From an uncultured Bacteroides sp. (GTDB taxonomy: Bacteria; Bacteroidota; Bacteroidia; Bacteroidales; Bacteroidaceae), in assembly GCA_948847595.1 (NCBI GenBank), contig CAQOGY010000016.1, positions 1-64,000 of the forward strand: a stretch of 64,000 nucleotides of DNA. Reading direction: 5' to 3'. Position 1 is the stretch's first letter; each line of letters begins with the position of its first letter. The notes below the pieces were generated by a model, which was not told where the DNA came from, did not search any database, and saw only the letters and a list, made by a program, of their open reading frames with translations. This document shows, piece after piece, positions 16,748-24,553 of the stretch. The translations under genes were made by a program, and so were the position numbers.

Positions 16748-17269
16748 ATGTTAGAAAGCGCATATCCATTCTTCTTCATCCAAAAAGATGAAGGAAATGA
16801 GGATGGATTTCTATCTATATCATTATACAGATTCAAATCCACTAAGTCGAATTTAGTTTATATTGTCAGGGTAGAGCAATACGAATGCAGTATCTATGCA
16901 ATAAAGTTCTATCAGAAAAATCATAGATTATCTCATAATAAGTATAGAATAATGACCAATACTTTCGAGCCGAGAAGGATCATTAATACCTGTATTAATA
17001 TAATGCTCTCTATCTACGAAAAAAATTCCAAAGCTTCATTTGGTTTTATTGGAGCCAACGGTTTTAATGAAGATACGAAGTGTACCAAAAGATACAGAGT
17101 CTATTCAAGAATTGTAGCAACCTACTTTAGCGACAGAGTTTTCTATCACAAAGAAAATATAGAGAAGAGTGCATACATGCTCATCAACAATATAGCACTA
17201 AAAGAAAATCCCGACTTGATTCAACAAATCGAGAATTTCTTTATTAACCAATATGATTATTTTGAATAA
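16748..17269 (+). CDS. Conserved-looking hypothetical protein (173 aa)
   Basis: A 173-residue soluble protein with no signal peptide or membrane segment. Recognisable blocks include VYIVRVEQYECSIYAIKFY near residues 37-55, RIINTCINIMLSIYEKN near 78-94, ASFGFIGANG near 97-106 and KRYRVYSRIVATYF near 114-127. I believe related proteins occur in other Bacteroidetes but cannot name a characterised family, so no function is assigned. Its ATG abuts the stop of the 53-residue gene. The pair lies between two sigma-factor loci and is AT-rich, suggesting horizontal transfer. A toxin-antitoxin or defence role is possible but unsupported. Confidence 0.7.
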   Translation: MLESAYPFFFIQKDEGNEDGFLSISLYRFKSTKSNLVYIVRVEQYECSIYAIKFYQKNHRLSHNKYRIMTNTFEPRRIINTCINIMLSIYEKNSKASFGFIGANGFNEDTKCTKRYRVYSRIVATYFSDRVFYHKENIEKSAYMLINNIALKENPDLIQQIENFFINQYDYFE

Positions 17270-17281
17270 CTATTATTCGAA

Positions 17282-18550
17282 TTAATAAGTCAGACGGATA
17301 CCTGCCTGTATATTGAAGTTGAACGGATTCTCTTTACGTATAGTCTGAATGTCCGAACCATCATCGAAATAATAAGCGACACCCGGCTCTACATAGATAC
17401 CGACACGTTTGGTAGCATTCAACTGTGCACCTACCGCACCGGACACGGAGAATTGCATAGGTTTCACCGTTTCCTTTTCGGAACCGAGCTTTCCATACAC
17501 GCATTTCTCAACCATACCGCCACCGGATACATAAAAAGTAACGAGCTTCTTATCAAGGAAGTTCCAGTTGGCACGCAACGGAATACCGATATAGTGAAGT
17601 TTCTGTTCTATCTGATGGTCGTCATTCGCCAATTTAGCGTCAGAAGAAAGGAGCGTATAAGTCAGACCGGACTCGAGAGAGAAGCCTTTGCCCAAGGCTT
17701 TACGGACGGATAATCCGAAAGAGATGGGTTGATGATGCTTGATATCGACTACCTGTTTGGCCTGGCGCAAGTAAGGTACTCCGTCCTCAAAGACCAAAGT
17801 CTGGTCATTGGGAATCTCCATCAAACCGTTGGATACAGAAAGCATACTGACGCGGGACATATAAGGATACGCGCCCGAACCTACTTCTGAAGAAGCACCA
17901 CCCGAATTCCCTACTCCAAGTCCCATTGACCATGTTCCTTTCCGGGAAGATGGTTTCTCAGTCGGGATATGATATTTATCTCTGCCGGAAGGACGGCGTG
18001 GCCTGTTGCCCGCAGTCGGTCGTTCCTTATCTTTCGTCTGAGTCTGAGTTTGACCGGCATTTGTTTCTTCGGTCGGTTCTCCCTCATTGATGACTGTTCC
18101 GGGGTCTTTTTCTTCTACTACAAGTGCCGGTTCATCTTTCACGGCGGGTTCATCTACCGGCATCTTATGTTCCGAGATATTCCGGTCTACTTTTGCCAAC
18201 CGGTTTTCACGGGCAACGGGACGCAGGACAGGTTCAACGGAAGTTCCTTGTACATCCGGTTGTTGCACGCCCGGCAAGACATCGGGAGTAGAAGCCAATG
18301 CCGGTGTTTGTATATGACGCATTTCATCCGCGGCAGGTGTCCCCAGGAAATACAGGCTTACTGACGAAACAACAGCTAACAATATAACAGCCGCAGCCGC
18401 CATCATCCATTTTCGATAAGGATATATCTTCCTCTCCACGGGGGGCATAAGTTCTTTCTCCAGTTGTTCCCAACCGGAAGCAGGTGTCGGCTCGGAATAA
18501 TCCGCGAGCTTCTCCTTCAACTTATTCATCCACAATTCTTTCTCTTCCAT
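17282..18550 (-). CDS. Single-pass anti-sigma-like protein with C-terminal beta-barrel domain
   Basis: A 422-residue protein in three parts. Residues 1-46 are a charged cytoplasmic segment. Residues about 47-68 are one membrane helix (MMAAAAVILLAVVSSVSLYF). A long low-complexity linker rich in Pro, Glu and Thr runs to about residue 200. The C-terminal part alternates hydrophobic residues as in outer-membrane beta-barrels (FSLESGLTYTLLSSDAKL, VGIYVEPGVAYYF) and ends IQAGIRLTY. It starts six bases after an ECF sigma factor gene, so an anti-sigma role for the N-terminus is the best inference. It is not a FecR protein. Confidence 0.7.
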   Translation of the reverse strand: MEEKELWMNKLKEKLADYSEPTPASGWEQLEKELMPPVERKIYPYRKWMMAAAAVILLAVVSSVSLYFLGTPAADEMRHIQTPALASTPDVLPGVQQPDVQGTSVEPVLRPVARENRLAKVDRNISEHKMPVDEPAVKDEPALVVEEKDPGTVINEGEPTEETNAGQTQTQTKDKERPTAGNRPRRPSGRDKYHIPTEKPSSRKGTWSMGLGVGNSGGASSEVGSGAYPYMSRVSMLSVSNGLMEIPNDQTLVFEDGVPYLRQAKQVVDIKHHQPISFGLSVRKALGKGFSLESGLTYTLLSSDAKLANDDHQIEQKLHYIGIPLRANWNFLDKKLVTFYVSGGGMVEKCVYGKLGSEKETVKPMQFSVSGAVGAQLNATKRVGIYVEPGVAYYFDDGSDIQTIRKENPFNFNIQAGIRLTY

Positions 18551-18556
18551 CTCTAT

Positions 18557-19117
18557 CTATCCATTATGCATTATCCATTCTTTTACTCTTTTTGCCAATA
18601 CCGTCTTCGCGCGAAACAGTTGCGAAGCCGAAGATTTCTCATTAATACCTAATACTTGAGCGATTTCTTTGTGTGATTTGTCCTCGAAAGTATAAAGGTT
18701 GAACACTGTACGATACCCGGCAGGCAGTTCTTCGATAAACTGCATCAACACTTTTTGGGGTATCGCCTCTACATCAGAAGCATCCGGCTCTTCATATTCT
18801 TCGGGCAACTCTTCCAATGACGCTGCCTGATTGATTACATCATTCTTCCGGAGATACTGCAAAGCGGTGTTGACTACCACCCGCTCCATCCAGGCCCGCA
18901 GGGAGCCTTCACCCCGCCAGGTGAACTTGTCGAAAGAGTCGAATATCTTTATAAAACTATCGTGTAGCAGATCCTGGGCCGTATCACGGTCGCCGGTATA
19001 GCGCAGACAGATGCCAAGCATACGCCCCGCATACTGCTCATACAGTTCCTTGCGGGCCCGGTTGTTTCCTTGCCTGCATTGTTCCGACAACTCTAATTCT
19101 TCCATTCGCTTATACAC
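18557..19117 (-). CDS. ECF RNA polymerase sigma factor
   Basis: A 186-residue sigma-70 family ECF factor. Region 2 includes KELYEQYAGRMLGICLRY and AQDLLHDSFIKIFDSFDKF; region 4 includes YTFEDKSHKEIAQVLGINEK. Translation may start at the first ATG or at the ATG four codons later. Its only operon partner is the membrane protein with a barrel-like tail, so it belongs to a stress-type regulatory pair rather than a SusC system. A -7 box is found just upstream. Confidence 0.92.
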   Translation of the reverse strand: MYKRMEELELSEQCRQGNNRARKELYEQYAGRMLGICLRYTGDRDTAQDLLHDSFIKIFDSFDKFTWRGEGSLRAWMERVVVNTALQYLRKNDVINQAASLEELPEEYEEPDASDVEAIPQKVLMQFIEELPAGYRTVFNLYTFEDKSHKEIAQVLGINEKSSASQLFRAKTVLAKRVKEWIMHNG

Positions 19118-19138
19118 GTGTTTACCTTATAAATGCAG

Positions 19139-19170
19139 CAAAGATAGAAATACTGCATAGAGAGAACAAC
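19139..19170 (-). promoter_or_regulatory. Promoter of the 18.6-19.1 kb sigma factor
   Basis: Minus-strand TATCTTTG (19146-19139) preceded at 20 bases by GTTG (19170-19167). The start codon lies 21 bases downstream of the -7 box. Confidence 0.5.
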
Positions 19171-19281
19171 TCTTTTGCCACTTTTGTTTCTTTAACAGAT
19201 GCAGATGCAATATTCTTGGTTATCGTGCATTTTCTGAATACAAAGCAGTAATATTAATCAATCTAAAACCTAGTTTATTAT

Positions 19282-20001
19282 ATGAAGAAATTTAAATTCA
19301 TTGCCTTTATCTTTGCTATTATGACCACAATGCCGATTTTCCAGTCTTGTCTGGACGACGATGACAGTCCGTCCGACCTATTGGTTATCAGCACAATAAA
19401 TATGATCAGCCAGGATAGCAAGGATTTTTATTTCACCTTGGATGATGGAAAAAAGATGTATCCGAGTAACGGACAAGGATGGAATGGCGCAGATTTTGCG
19501 GACGGACAGCGTGCCTTTGTCATGTTCAACGAGTTGGAAGAACCGGTGGGCGGATATGACTACAATGTGCAGGTTAAGCAAATCAAGGAAATTCTGACCA
19601 AGGATATCGTCACCATGGATGATGAAGAAAATACGGAAGAAAAAATAGGAGACGATAAAATCAACGCTACCTATATGTGGATTAATAAGGATAAGAAATA
19701 TCTGACTATTGAATTCCAATATTATGGCACGCACAGCGAAGATAAGAAGCATTTCCTGAATTTGGTTATCAATAATCCTGTGCCGGCTCCTACTGCGGAC
19801 GAAGAGGATGCGGAAGATGAATATATCAACCTGGAATTCCGTCACAACAGTGAAGGGGATTATCCACAGACTTTAGGCGAAGGGTATGTGTCCTTCAAAC
19901 TGGATGAGATCAAGGAACAGATGGAAGGAAAGAAAGGACTAAGAATCCGTGTTAATACTCTATATGGCGGAATAAAAACATATGAAGTGAAATTTCCCTA
20001 A
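19282..20001 (+). CDS. NigD-like lipoprotein
   Basis: A 239-residue lipoprotein of the NigD-like family, named after a protein encoded with the Prevotella bacteriocin nigrescin; the function is not established. The signal peptide ends at Cys23 (PIFQSCLDDDD), and the acidic LDDDD after the cysteine fits surface export. The middle part (DGKKMYPSNG, RAFVMFNELEEP) and the C-terminal KGLRIRVNTLYGG block are typical of the family. It stands alone, divergent from the sigma factor, and ends at a shared terminator with the aquaporin gene. Confidence 0.82.
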   Translation: MKKFKFIAFIFAIMTTMPIFQSCLDDDDSPSDLLVISTINMISQDSKDFYFTLDDGKKMYPSNGQGWNGADFADGQRAFVMFNELEEPVGGYDYNVQVKQIKEILTKDIVTMDDEENTEEKIGDDKINATYMWINKDKKYLTIEFQYYGTHSEDKKHFLNLVINNPVPAPTADEEDAEDEYINLEFRHNSEGDYPQTLGEGYVSFKLDEIKEQMEGKKGLRIRVNTLYGGIKTYEVKFP

Positions 20002-20055
20002 TCTGCTAATCTAATGTGAAAGACACTCTTTTTTAATATTATATATTAATTACGC

Positions 20056-20093
20056 AAAAGAGGGCGGTAGTTGTGAAACTCCCGCCCTTCTTA
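20056..20093. terminator. Bidirectional terminator between nigD-like gene and aqpZ
   Basis: A G/C-rich stem, AAGAGGGCGG pairing with CCGCCC-TTCTT across a short loop, lies between the two convergent genes. T-rich bases follow on the plus strand and TTTT on the minus strand. Confidence 0.65.
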
Positions 20094-20132
20094 CTTTTAT
20101 ACTTCGCTATTTTATCCTCTTGAAAAGAAAGT

Positions 20133-20813
20133 TTATTTCTTATCTCCCAAATAATTCCATACGCCCGCGCTCAAAGCCGCTCCGACAAACGGGGCAATGA
20201 TGAACAACCACAACTGTGAAAGGGCTTCTCCACCCTGGAACAATGCCGGAGCAATACTACGTGCCGGATTGACAGATGTACCTGTGATGGGAATACATAC
20301 GATATGCACCAGTACTAAGGTAAGACCGATGGCGAGTCCGGCAAGATTGCCTGCGCCTTTTTTCGGGTCGGTAGAACCTAAGACTACTAATACAAAAATG
20401 AATGTAAACACTGCTTCGGCAATAAATGCTTGCAGCATTTCTCCTTCACCAAAACCGTTCGAACCTGTTGCCGTCGGGCCATCGTGAGCTCCGGTAGACA
20501 CCAAAGCATAAAGAATAGCCGAGCCGATAATAGCTCCTATCACTTGGAAAACCATATACATCCCTGCGTCTTTTCCATTCATACGTCCACTCAGGAATAC
20601 TCCTAATGTAATGGCAGGATTAATGTGACAGCCCGAAATACCACCGATAGCATATGCCATTGCCACTACGGACAAACCAAAAGCTAAAGCCACACCGATC
20701 GTTCCCACGCCAGCGCCTACTGTATCGGCCAAACCACCTGCAAAGACGGCACTACCACATCCCATAAGGACGAGCACCATCGTTCCAATCATTTCTGCAA
20801 TGTACTTTTTCAT
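20133..20813 (-). CDS. aqpZ: Aquaporin Z-type water channel
   Basis: A 226-residue inner-membrane MIP-family channel. Both pore-forming NPA motifs are present: SGCHINPAITLG in the first half and GTSVNPARSIAP in the second. The N-terminus (EMIGTMVLVLMGCGSAVFAG) matches AqpZ. The sequence looks like a water channel rather than GlpF, whose second motif and spacing differ, but glycerol transport cannot be excluded. It is a single-gene unit with its own promoter at 20847-20877. Confidence 0.93.
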   Translation of the reverse strand: MKKYIAEMIGTMVLVLMGCGSAVFAGGLADTVGAGVGTIGVALAFGLSVVAMAYAIGGISGCHINPAITLGVFLSGRMNGKDAGMYMVFQVIGAIIGSAILYALVSTGAHDGPTATGSNGFGEGEMLQAFIAEAVFTFIFVLVVLGSTDPKKGAGNLAGLAIGLTLVLVHIVCIPITGTSVNPARSIAPALFQGGEALSQLWLFIIAPFVGAALSAGVWNYLGDKK

Positions 20814-20846
20814 AACTAATCAAAAATTTATTAATGTATTATTTTT

Positions 20847-20877
20847 CAAAAATAAATAATTTACTGCGGAAATCAAA
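20847..20877 (-). promoter_or_regulatory. Promoter of aqpZ
   Basis: Minus-strand TTTG (20877-20874), 19 bases, then TATTTTTG (20854-20847), followed by the aqpZ start at 20813. It overlaps the upstream region of the divergent permease gene. Confidence 0.6.
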
Positions 20878-20898
20878 GTCTATATGTATAATTATGAC

Positions 20899-20906
20899 TA
20901 ACTTTG
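20899..20906 (+). promoter_or_regulatory. -7 box of the EamA permease gene
   Basis: TAACTTTG matches TAnnTTTG and lies 32 bases before the preferred ATG at 20939. Its position argues against the upstream in-frame ATG at 20834 as the start. Confidence 0.45.
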
Positions 20907-20938
20907 CGGCATTTTTCGAATATAGAAAATTACACCGA

Positions 20939-21853
20939 ATGAAAAAAGGACTTTTTTATGCCATATTGGCCTCTGTTTTATGGGCTATAGTCAATCCATT
21001 TATCAAACAGGGACTGAGCTACGATTTTACTCCGATGAACTTTGCCGGAATCCGTTTTACTACCGTGGGGATCATTCTCTTCGCCTATACCTGGCACAAA
21101 GGGATGTGGAAGGAAATACGTCAGCACAGCAGATTGTTTATGAACCTGATTCTTATCAATATGTTTATGGGATACACGGCTTTCTACTTCGGCGTGGATT
21201 TTGTGAGCGGGGCTATCTCGTCCATTATCATGGGGATGACTCCGCTTATCAATGTGTTACTGGCGCATCTGCTTGCTAGTAATGACAGGCTGAATATCCA
21301 TAAAATTATCAGTCTTGTGGTCAGTCTCATCGGCTTGTTCCTTATTATAGGAATGGGAAGTGACGGCGCACCGCTCGATTGGAAGGGAATCACAGGTATT
21401 GTGTTATTGCTGCTTAGTATTATTTTTCAAGGGTATTCCGCCATCTCCGTTTCGGAAGATAAGGGAAAGGTGAATCCTATTTTCCTGAATGCTGTGCAGA
21501 TGTTCTTCGGTGGTCTGCTGATATATATGGTAGGACTGGGTACGGAAGGTTATCATTCTTTTATCGGAAAACCGGGCGGATTTTATATCAGTCTTGGTAT
21601 TCTGGTGTTTATTTCTGTCTTTGCTTTCAGCTTTTGGTTTATCGCTCTGCAAAGTAAGGGAGCGAAGGTCAGCGATATTAATATGTGCAGGCTGATTAAT
21701 CCGATTCTCGGTGCGGTATTGAGTTGGATTATGCTCCCTGACGAATATCCGACATTCAGTACGGTGGCAGGAATGATTATTATCGTCAGCTCCCTGATTA
21801 TTTATTTCAAAGGAGCTGAGATAGGTCAATGGTTTAAGAAGATTAGAGCATAA
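20939..21853 (+). CDS. EamA/DMT-family permease
   Basis: Inner-membrane transporter of 304 residues with two EamA repeats and about ten hydrophobic helices; it begins MKKGLFYAILASVLWAIVNP. The conserved start of the second repeat (ISVFAFSFWFIALQSKGA) and the C-terminal glycine/proline helices support the drug/metabolite transporter superfamily. The reading frame extends upstream to 20834, but that segment is hydrophilic, overlaps a -7 box and lacks family similarity, so the ATG at 20939 is preferred. The substrate is unknown; members export amino acids, metabolites or drugs. Confidence 0.85.
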   Translation: MKKGLFYAILASVLWAIVNPFIKQGLSYDFTPMNFAGIRFTTVGIILFAYTWHKGMWKEIRQHSRLFMNLILINMFMGYTAFYFGVDFVSGAISSIIMGMTPLINVLLAHLLASNDRLNIHKIISLVVSLIGLFLIIGMGSDGAPLDWKGITGIVLLLLSIIFQGYSAISVSEDKGKVNPIFLNAVQMFFGGLLIYMVGLGTEGYHSFIGKPGGFYISLGILVFISVFAFSFWFIALQSKGAKVSDINMCRLINPILGAVLSWIMLPDEYPTFSTVAGMIIIVSSLIIYFKGAEIGQWFKKIRA

Positions 21854-21904
21854 AAGGAATCCGGACAGGTCATAAGAAACATTGCATGGACTACAAGCAT
21901 GGAG

Positions 21905-22831
21905 TTACAATAAACATTGGATAGACTGTAAGGCCAGCATTTCTTTAGGTACCGCCGCTTTTATCTCTTCTTTCAGTACGCAGAGAAGGCTGTGACGCAC
22001 GAAATCTTTGCTTGTAGCCAGTACAACCTGACGCGTCGGGCGCGGGATGGCGAACGGGCGTACTAATTTCCGTTGTTCTTCTGTCAACTGGGATACTGCC
22101 AGTTCGGGAATAAAAGTGATACCTTTTCCGCTTTCCACCATGCGCATAAAGGTTTCCATACTTCCCAGGCGATAAGCCATCTGATTGACTTTCACTACTT
22201 CCATCTGGCAGAAGCGGACAAGTTGGTCGCGAAAACAGTGCCCTTCATCCAGTAGCCAAAGGCGTTCACCGGTTATATCGGAAGTGCGGATAAGGTCATG
22301 TTTGAAAGAGGGTTCTTTCTTGGATACATAAGCGTAAAACTGCTCATAAAACAGTGTTTCTTCTGTAAGGAACGTATCTTCCAGTTTACTGGCTATGATT
22401 CCTGCATCCAAATCTCCGGCATGCAATGCTTGTTGGACGTCTTGGGTCTTCATTTCCGTAACTCTGATATCCAGTTCGGGATACTTCTCCATTAGTTGCG
22501 GAAAGAAGCGCGGAAGCAGATAGGGTGCAATTGTCGGCAATACTCCCAAACGGAATACGCCGGATAATGATTGCTTTTCTTCACTGATAATTTCCTTTAC
22601 CAGTGCTGCTTGCGCCAGAATCACACGAGCCTGATCTATTATTTTTTGCCCGATAGCTGTCGGACAAACAGGTTGCATTGTCCGGTCAAACAGCTTCACT
22701 CCCAGTTCATCTTCCAGTTTCTGAATCATGGCGCTCAATGTAGGTTGCGTCACCCGGCAGTGTTCCGCTGCGCGGGCAAAGTGCCGGAACTGGTCAACGG
22801 CTAATATGTATTCCAATTGTTGTATTGTCAT
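21905..22831 (-). CDS. oxyR: OxyR peroxide-sensing LysR-type regulator
   Basis: A 308-residue LysR-type transcription factor. The N-terminal winged helix-turn-helix (ARAAEHCRVTQPTLSAMIQK) is followed by the effector domain. The redox pair is present as LLDEGHCFRDQ...FCQ, with cysteines at residues 199 and 208, the same numbers as in E. coli OxyR. It should sense hydrogen peroxide by disulfide formation and activate defence genes. The divergent neighbour is dps, a classic OxyR target. Two palindromes lie in its leader, suggesting autoregulation. Confidence 0.94.
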   Translation of the reverse strand: MTIQQLEYILAVDQFRHFARAAEHCRVTQPTLSAMIQKLEDELGVKLFDRTMQPVCPTAIGQKIIDQARVILAQAALVKEIISEEKQSLSGVFRLGVLPTIAPYLLPRFFPQLMEKYPELDIRVTEMKTQDVQQALHAGDLDAGIIASKLEDTFLTEETLFYEQFYAYVSKKEPSFKHDLIRTSDITGERLWLLDEGHCFRDQLVRFCQMEVVKVNQMAYRLGSMETFMRMVESGKGITFIPELAVSQLTEEQRKLVRPFAIPRPTRQVVLATSKDFVRHSLLCVLKEEIKAAVPKEMLALQSIQCLL

Positions 22832-22833
22832 CT

Positions 22834-22876
22834 ATCAAATTGTTTGATGTTATAGATTGTATCTATGCAAAGATAG
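22834..22876. promoter_or_regulatory. Palindromes and -7 box in the oxyR leader (candidate OxyR operator)
   Basis: ATCAAA-TTG-TTTGAT (22834-22848) and ATAG-ATTGTAT-CTAT (22852-22866) are perfect inverted repeats. The second has the ATAG-N7-CTAT half-site spacing described for OxyR, and a further ATAG lies at 22873-22876. A minus-strand TATCTTTG (22875-22868) is the likely oxyR -7 box, so a bound protein would sit at the transcription start. Confidence 0.55.
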
Positions 22877-22886
22877 AAATTTTCAG

Positions 22887-22918
22887 TTTGACAGCAAGCA
22901 ATTTTCGCCTTATCTTTG
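22887..22918 (+). promoter_or_regulatory. Promoter of dps
   Basis: TTTG (22887-22890), 20 bases, TATCTTTG (22911-22918): a full match to the Bacteroides primary-sigma consensus. The dps start codon is 51 bases downstream. Confidence 0.7.
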
Positions 22919-22968
22919 TCATACAGAAAAAAAGAAAATTAATATAAATCATTAAAAACAATAAGATT

Positions 22969-23445
22969 ATGAAGACTTTAGAATTTATCAAATTGAACGA
23001 ATCGGGAGCAAACAACGTAGTAGCATCTTTGCAACAACTATTAGCTGACTTCCAAGTGTATTACACCAATCTTCGCGGTTTCCACTGGAATATCAAAGGA
23101 CATAACTTCTTCGTTCTCCACAGCCAGTTCGAAAAGATGTATGACGACACTGCCGAAAAGGTGGACGAAATCGCAGAACGTATCCTGATGTTGGGCGGCA
23201 CTCCTGCCAATAAGTTCAGTGATTATCTGAAAGTTGCCGGTATCAATGAAGTGGACAAGGTGAGCAATGGAGATGAAGCACTGAACAGCATCCTTCAGTC
23301 TATCAGTTATCTGATCGGTGAAGAACGCAAGATTCTGTCTATCGCTTCACAAGCCGGAGACGAGGTAACCGTTTCGATGATGAGCGATTATCTGAAAGAA
23401 CAGGAAAAGTTGGTTTGGATGTTGGTGGCTTATAATAGCAAGTAA
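22969..23445 (+). CDS. dps: Dps-family DNA-binding ferritin-like protein
   Basis: A 158-residue Dps protein that stores iron using hydrogen peroxide as oxidant and protects DNA. The inter-subunit ferroxidase ligands are visible at His39 (GFHWN), His51 (LHSQF), Asp66 and Glu70, with the same spacing as E. coli Dps. It is transcribed divergently from oxyR, with a consensus promoter and a strong terminator, so it is a single-gene unit probably induced by peroxide. Confidence 0.95.
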   Translation: MKTLEFIKLNESGANNVVASLQQLLADFQVYYTNLRGFHWNIKGHNFFVLHSQFEKMYDDTAEKVDEIAERILMLGGTPANKFSDYLKVAGINEVDKVSNGDEALNSILQSISYLIGEERKILSIASQAGDEVTVSMMSDYLKEQEKLVWMLVAYNSK

Positions 23446-23465
23446 TTTAGAAAAAAAGGTTTAGA

Positions 23466-23516
23466 TTAAAAATTTCCCCTCGCTACAAATATCTGTAACG
23501 AGGGGAAATTTAAATA
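23466..23516. terminator. Terminator between dps and the first GH18 locus
   Basis: Perfect 13-base arms (23470-23482 and 23499-23511) contain a GGGG/CCCC core. The T-rich side is better on the minus strand, but it lies between convergent genes and may serve both. Confidence 0.75.
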
Positions 23517-24524
23517 TTATATAGAACCTGAATAATCAAATCCTACTGTGTTCACAGATGTCCCATTTGACTTTAATTTAAGCACACCCGTAATACTATA
23601 CATATTAGTCTCTTCATTATACTTAACAGTAAATGAACCAGGATCATTAGTATCCAAATTTCGTTTAGAACCATCTAGTGTAACAGACGAAAGAATAAGG
23701 TACATTTGAGTCTTAGAATATTCTCCCGGCAATAACTCAGCCATTTGATTTAATGCTATTGTCACCTTGTTATTGCTATCACCATTAGAAAAATTTAAAA
23801 TCAGATATTTCCCCATCGGAAGCACTTCTATTGCTCCAAATTCTAAATACACATCCGAATCCGGTATATCTTTCACTGTTACTGTAAGTACCGTTGAAAC
23901 TCCACTACCATCATTAGCTGTTATCTCAACCACTGCCTTTCCGTAATCAAGAGCTGTAATCACGCCGTCTTCTAATGAAATGATTCCATGTCCCTCTTTT
24001 AAAACATAAGATACAGATTTGTCCACAGCATCATCCGGCAATACAGTTAGGTTAGCTCCCAAATCATAAGTATCACCTATTTTCAGAATCATTTTTTCTT
24101 TTCCATCAGCCACTTCAATTTTCTCAACCTTTGCAACATATATTACTTTTACTCTACATTTTGTTTCCAGTTGAGCAACATTTGCATCATTTACAACCGT
24201 AACAGTCAGTTCAGCCTCACCCGGCGCAACACCAACGACTGTTCCTTCTCGATTCACCGTAAAAATCTTCGCATCACTTGTACTAAACCTGAAGGAATAC
24301 CCTGCCGATCCTTCTGCACTTTCTGGAGTAACATTTATCTGCAGAGTAGTGGTAGTCCCCACCCCTTCAATCCTAATGACTCCATCTTCAAGAAACTCGT
24401 TCTCGATGGATATTCCGGTTACCGGATTTTCCACCCCTTCTCTTTGAAAAGTTTCATCCTCATCGCCACAAGCTACGCATAAAGCAACTGCAGCAAACAT
24501 AAAATATAATAACTTCTTTTTCAT
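23517..24524 (-). CDS. Lipoprotein with bacterial Ig-like domains
   Basis: A 335-residue lipoprotein starting MKKKLLYFMF with lipobox cysteine Cys19 (CVACGDE). At least two Ig-like (Big2-type) domains follow, shown by the repeated GTVVGVAPGEAELTVTVV and GVITALDYGKAVVEITA patterns. The C-terminal part is a further beta-rich region I cannot name. An upstream in-frame ATG would overlap the previous gene, so 24524 is preferred, 29 bases after it. As the last gene of the locus it is probably a surface glycan-binding or cell-surface spacer protein. Confidence 0.78.
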   Translation of the reverse strand: MKKKLLYFMFAAVALCVACGDEDETFQREGVENPVTGISIENEFLEDGVIRIEGVGTTTTLQINVTPESAEGSAGYSFRFSTSDAKIFTVNREGTVVGVAPGEAELTVTVVNDANVAQLETKCRVKVIYVAKVEKIEVADGKEKMILKIGDTYDLGANLTVLPDDAVDKSVSYVLKEGHGIISLEDGVITALDYGKAVVEITANDGSGVSTVLTVTVKDIPDSDVYLEFGAIEVLPMGKYLILNFSNGDSNNKVTIALNQMAELLPGEYSKTQMYLILSSVTLDGSKRNLDTNDPGSFTVKYNEETNMYSITGVLKLKSNGTSVNTVGFDYSGSI

Positions 24525-24553
24525 ACTTAACTGTGAGTTGATTGTTTCATTTT

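Noticed and set aside
20834..20938. Upstream start for the EamA permease
   Set aside because: The extension is hydrophilic, lacks family similarity and contains the likely -7 box, so 20939 is preferred.
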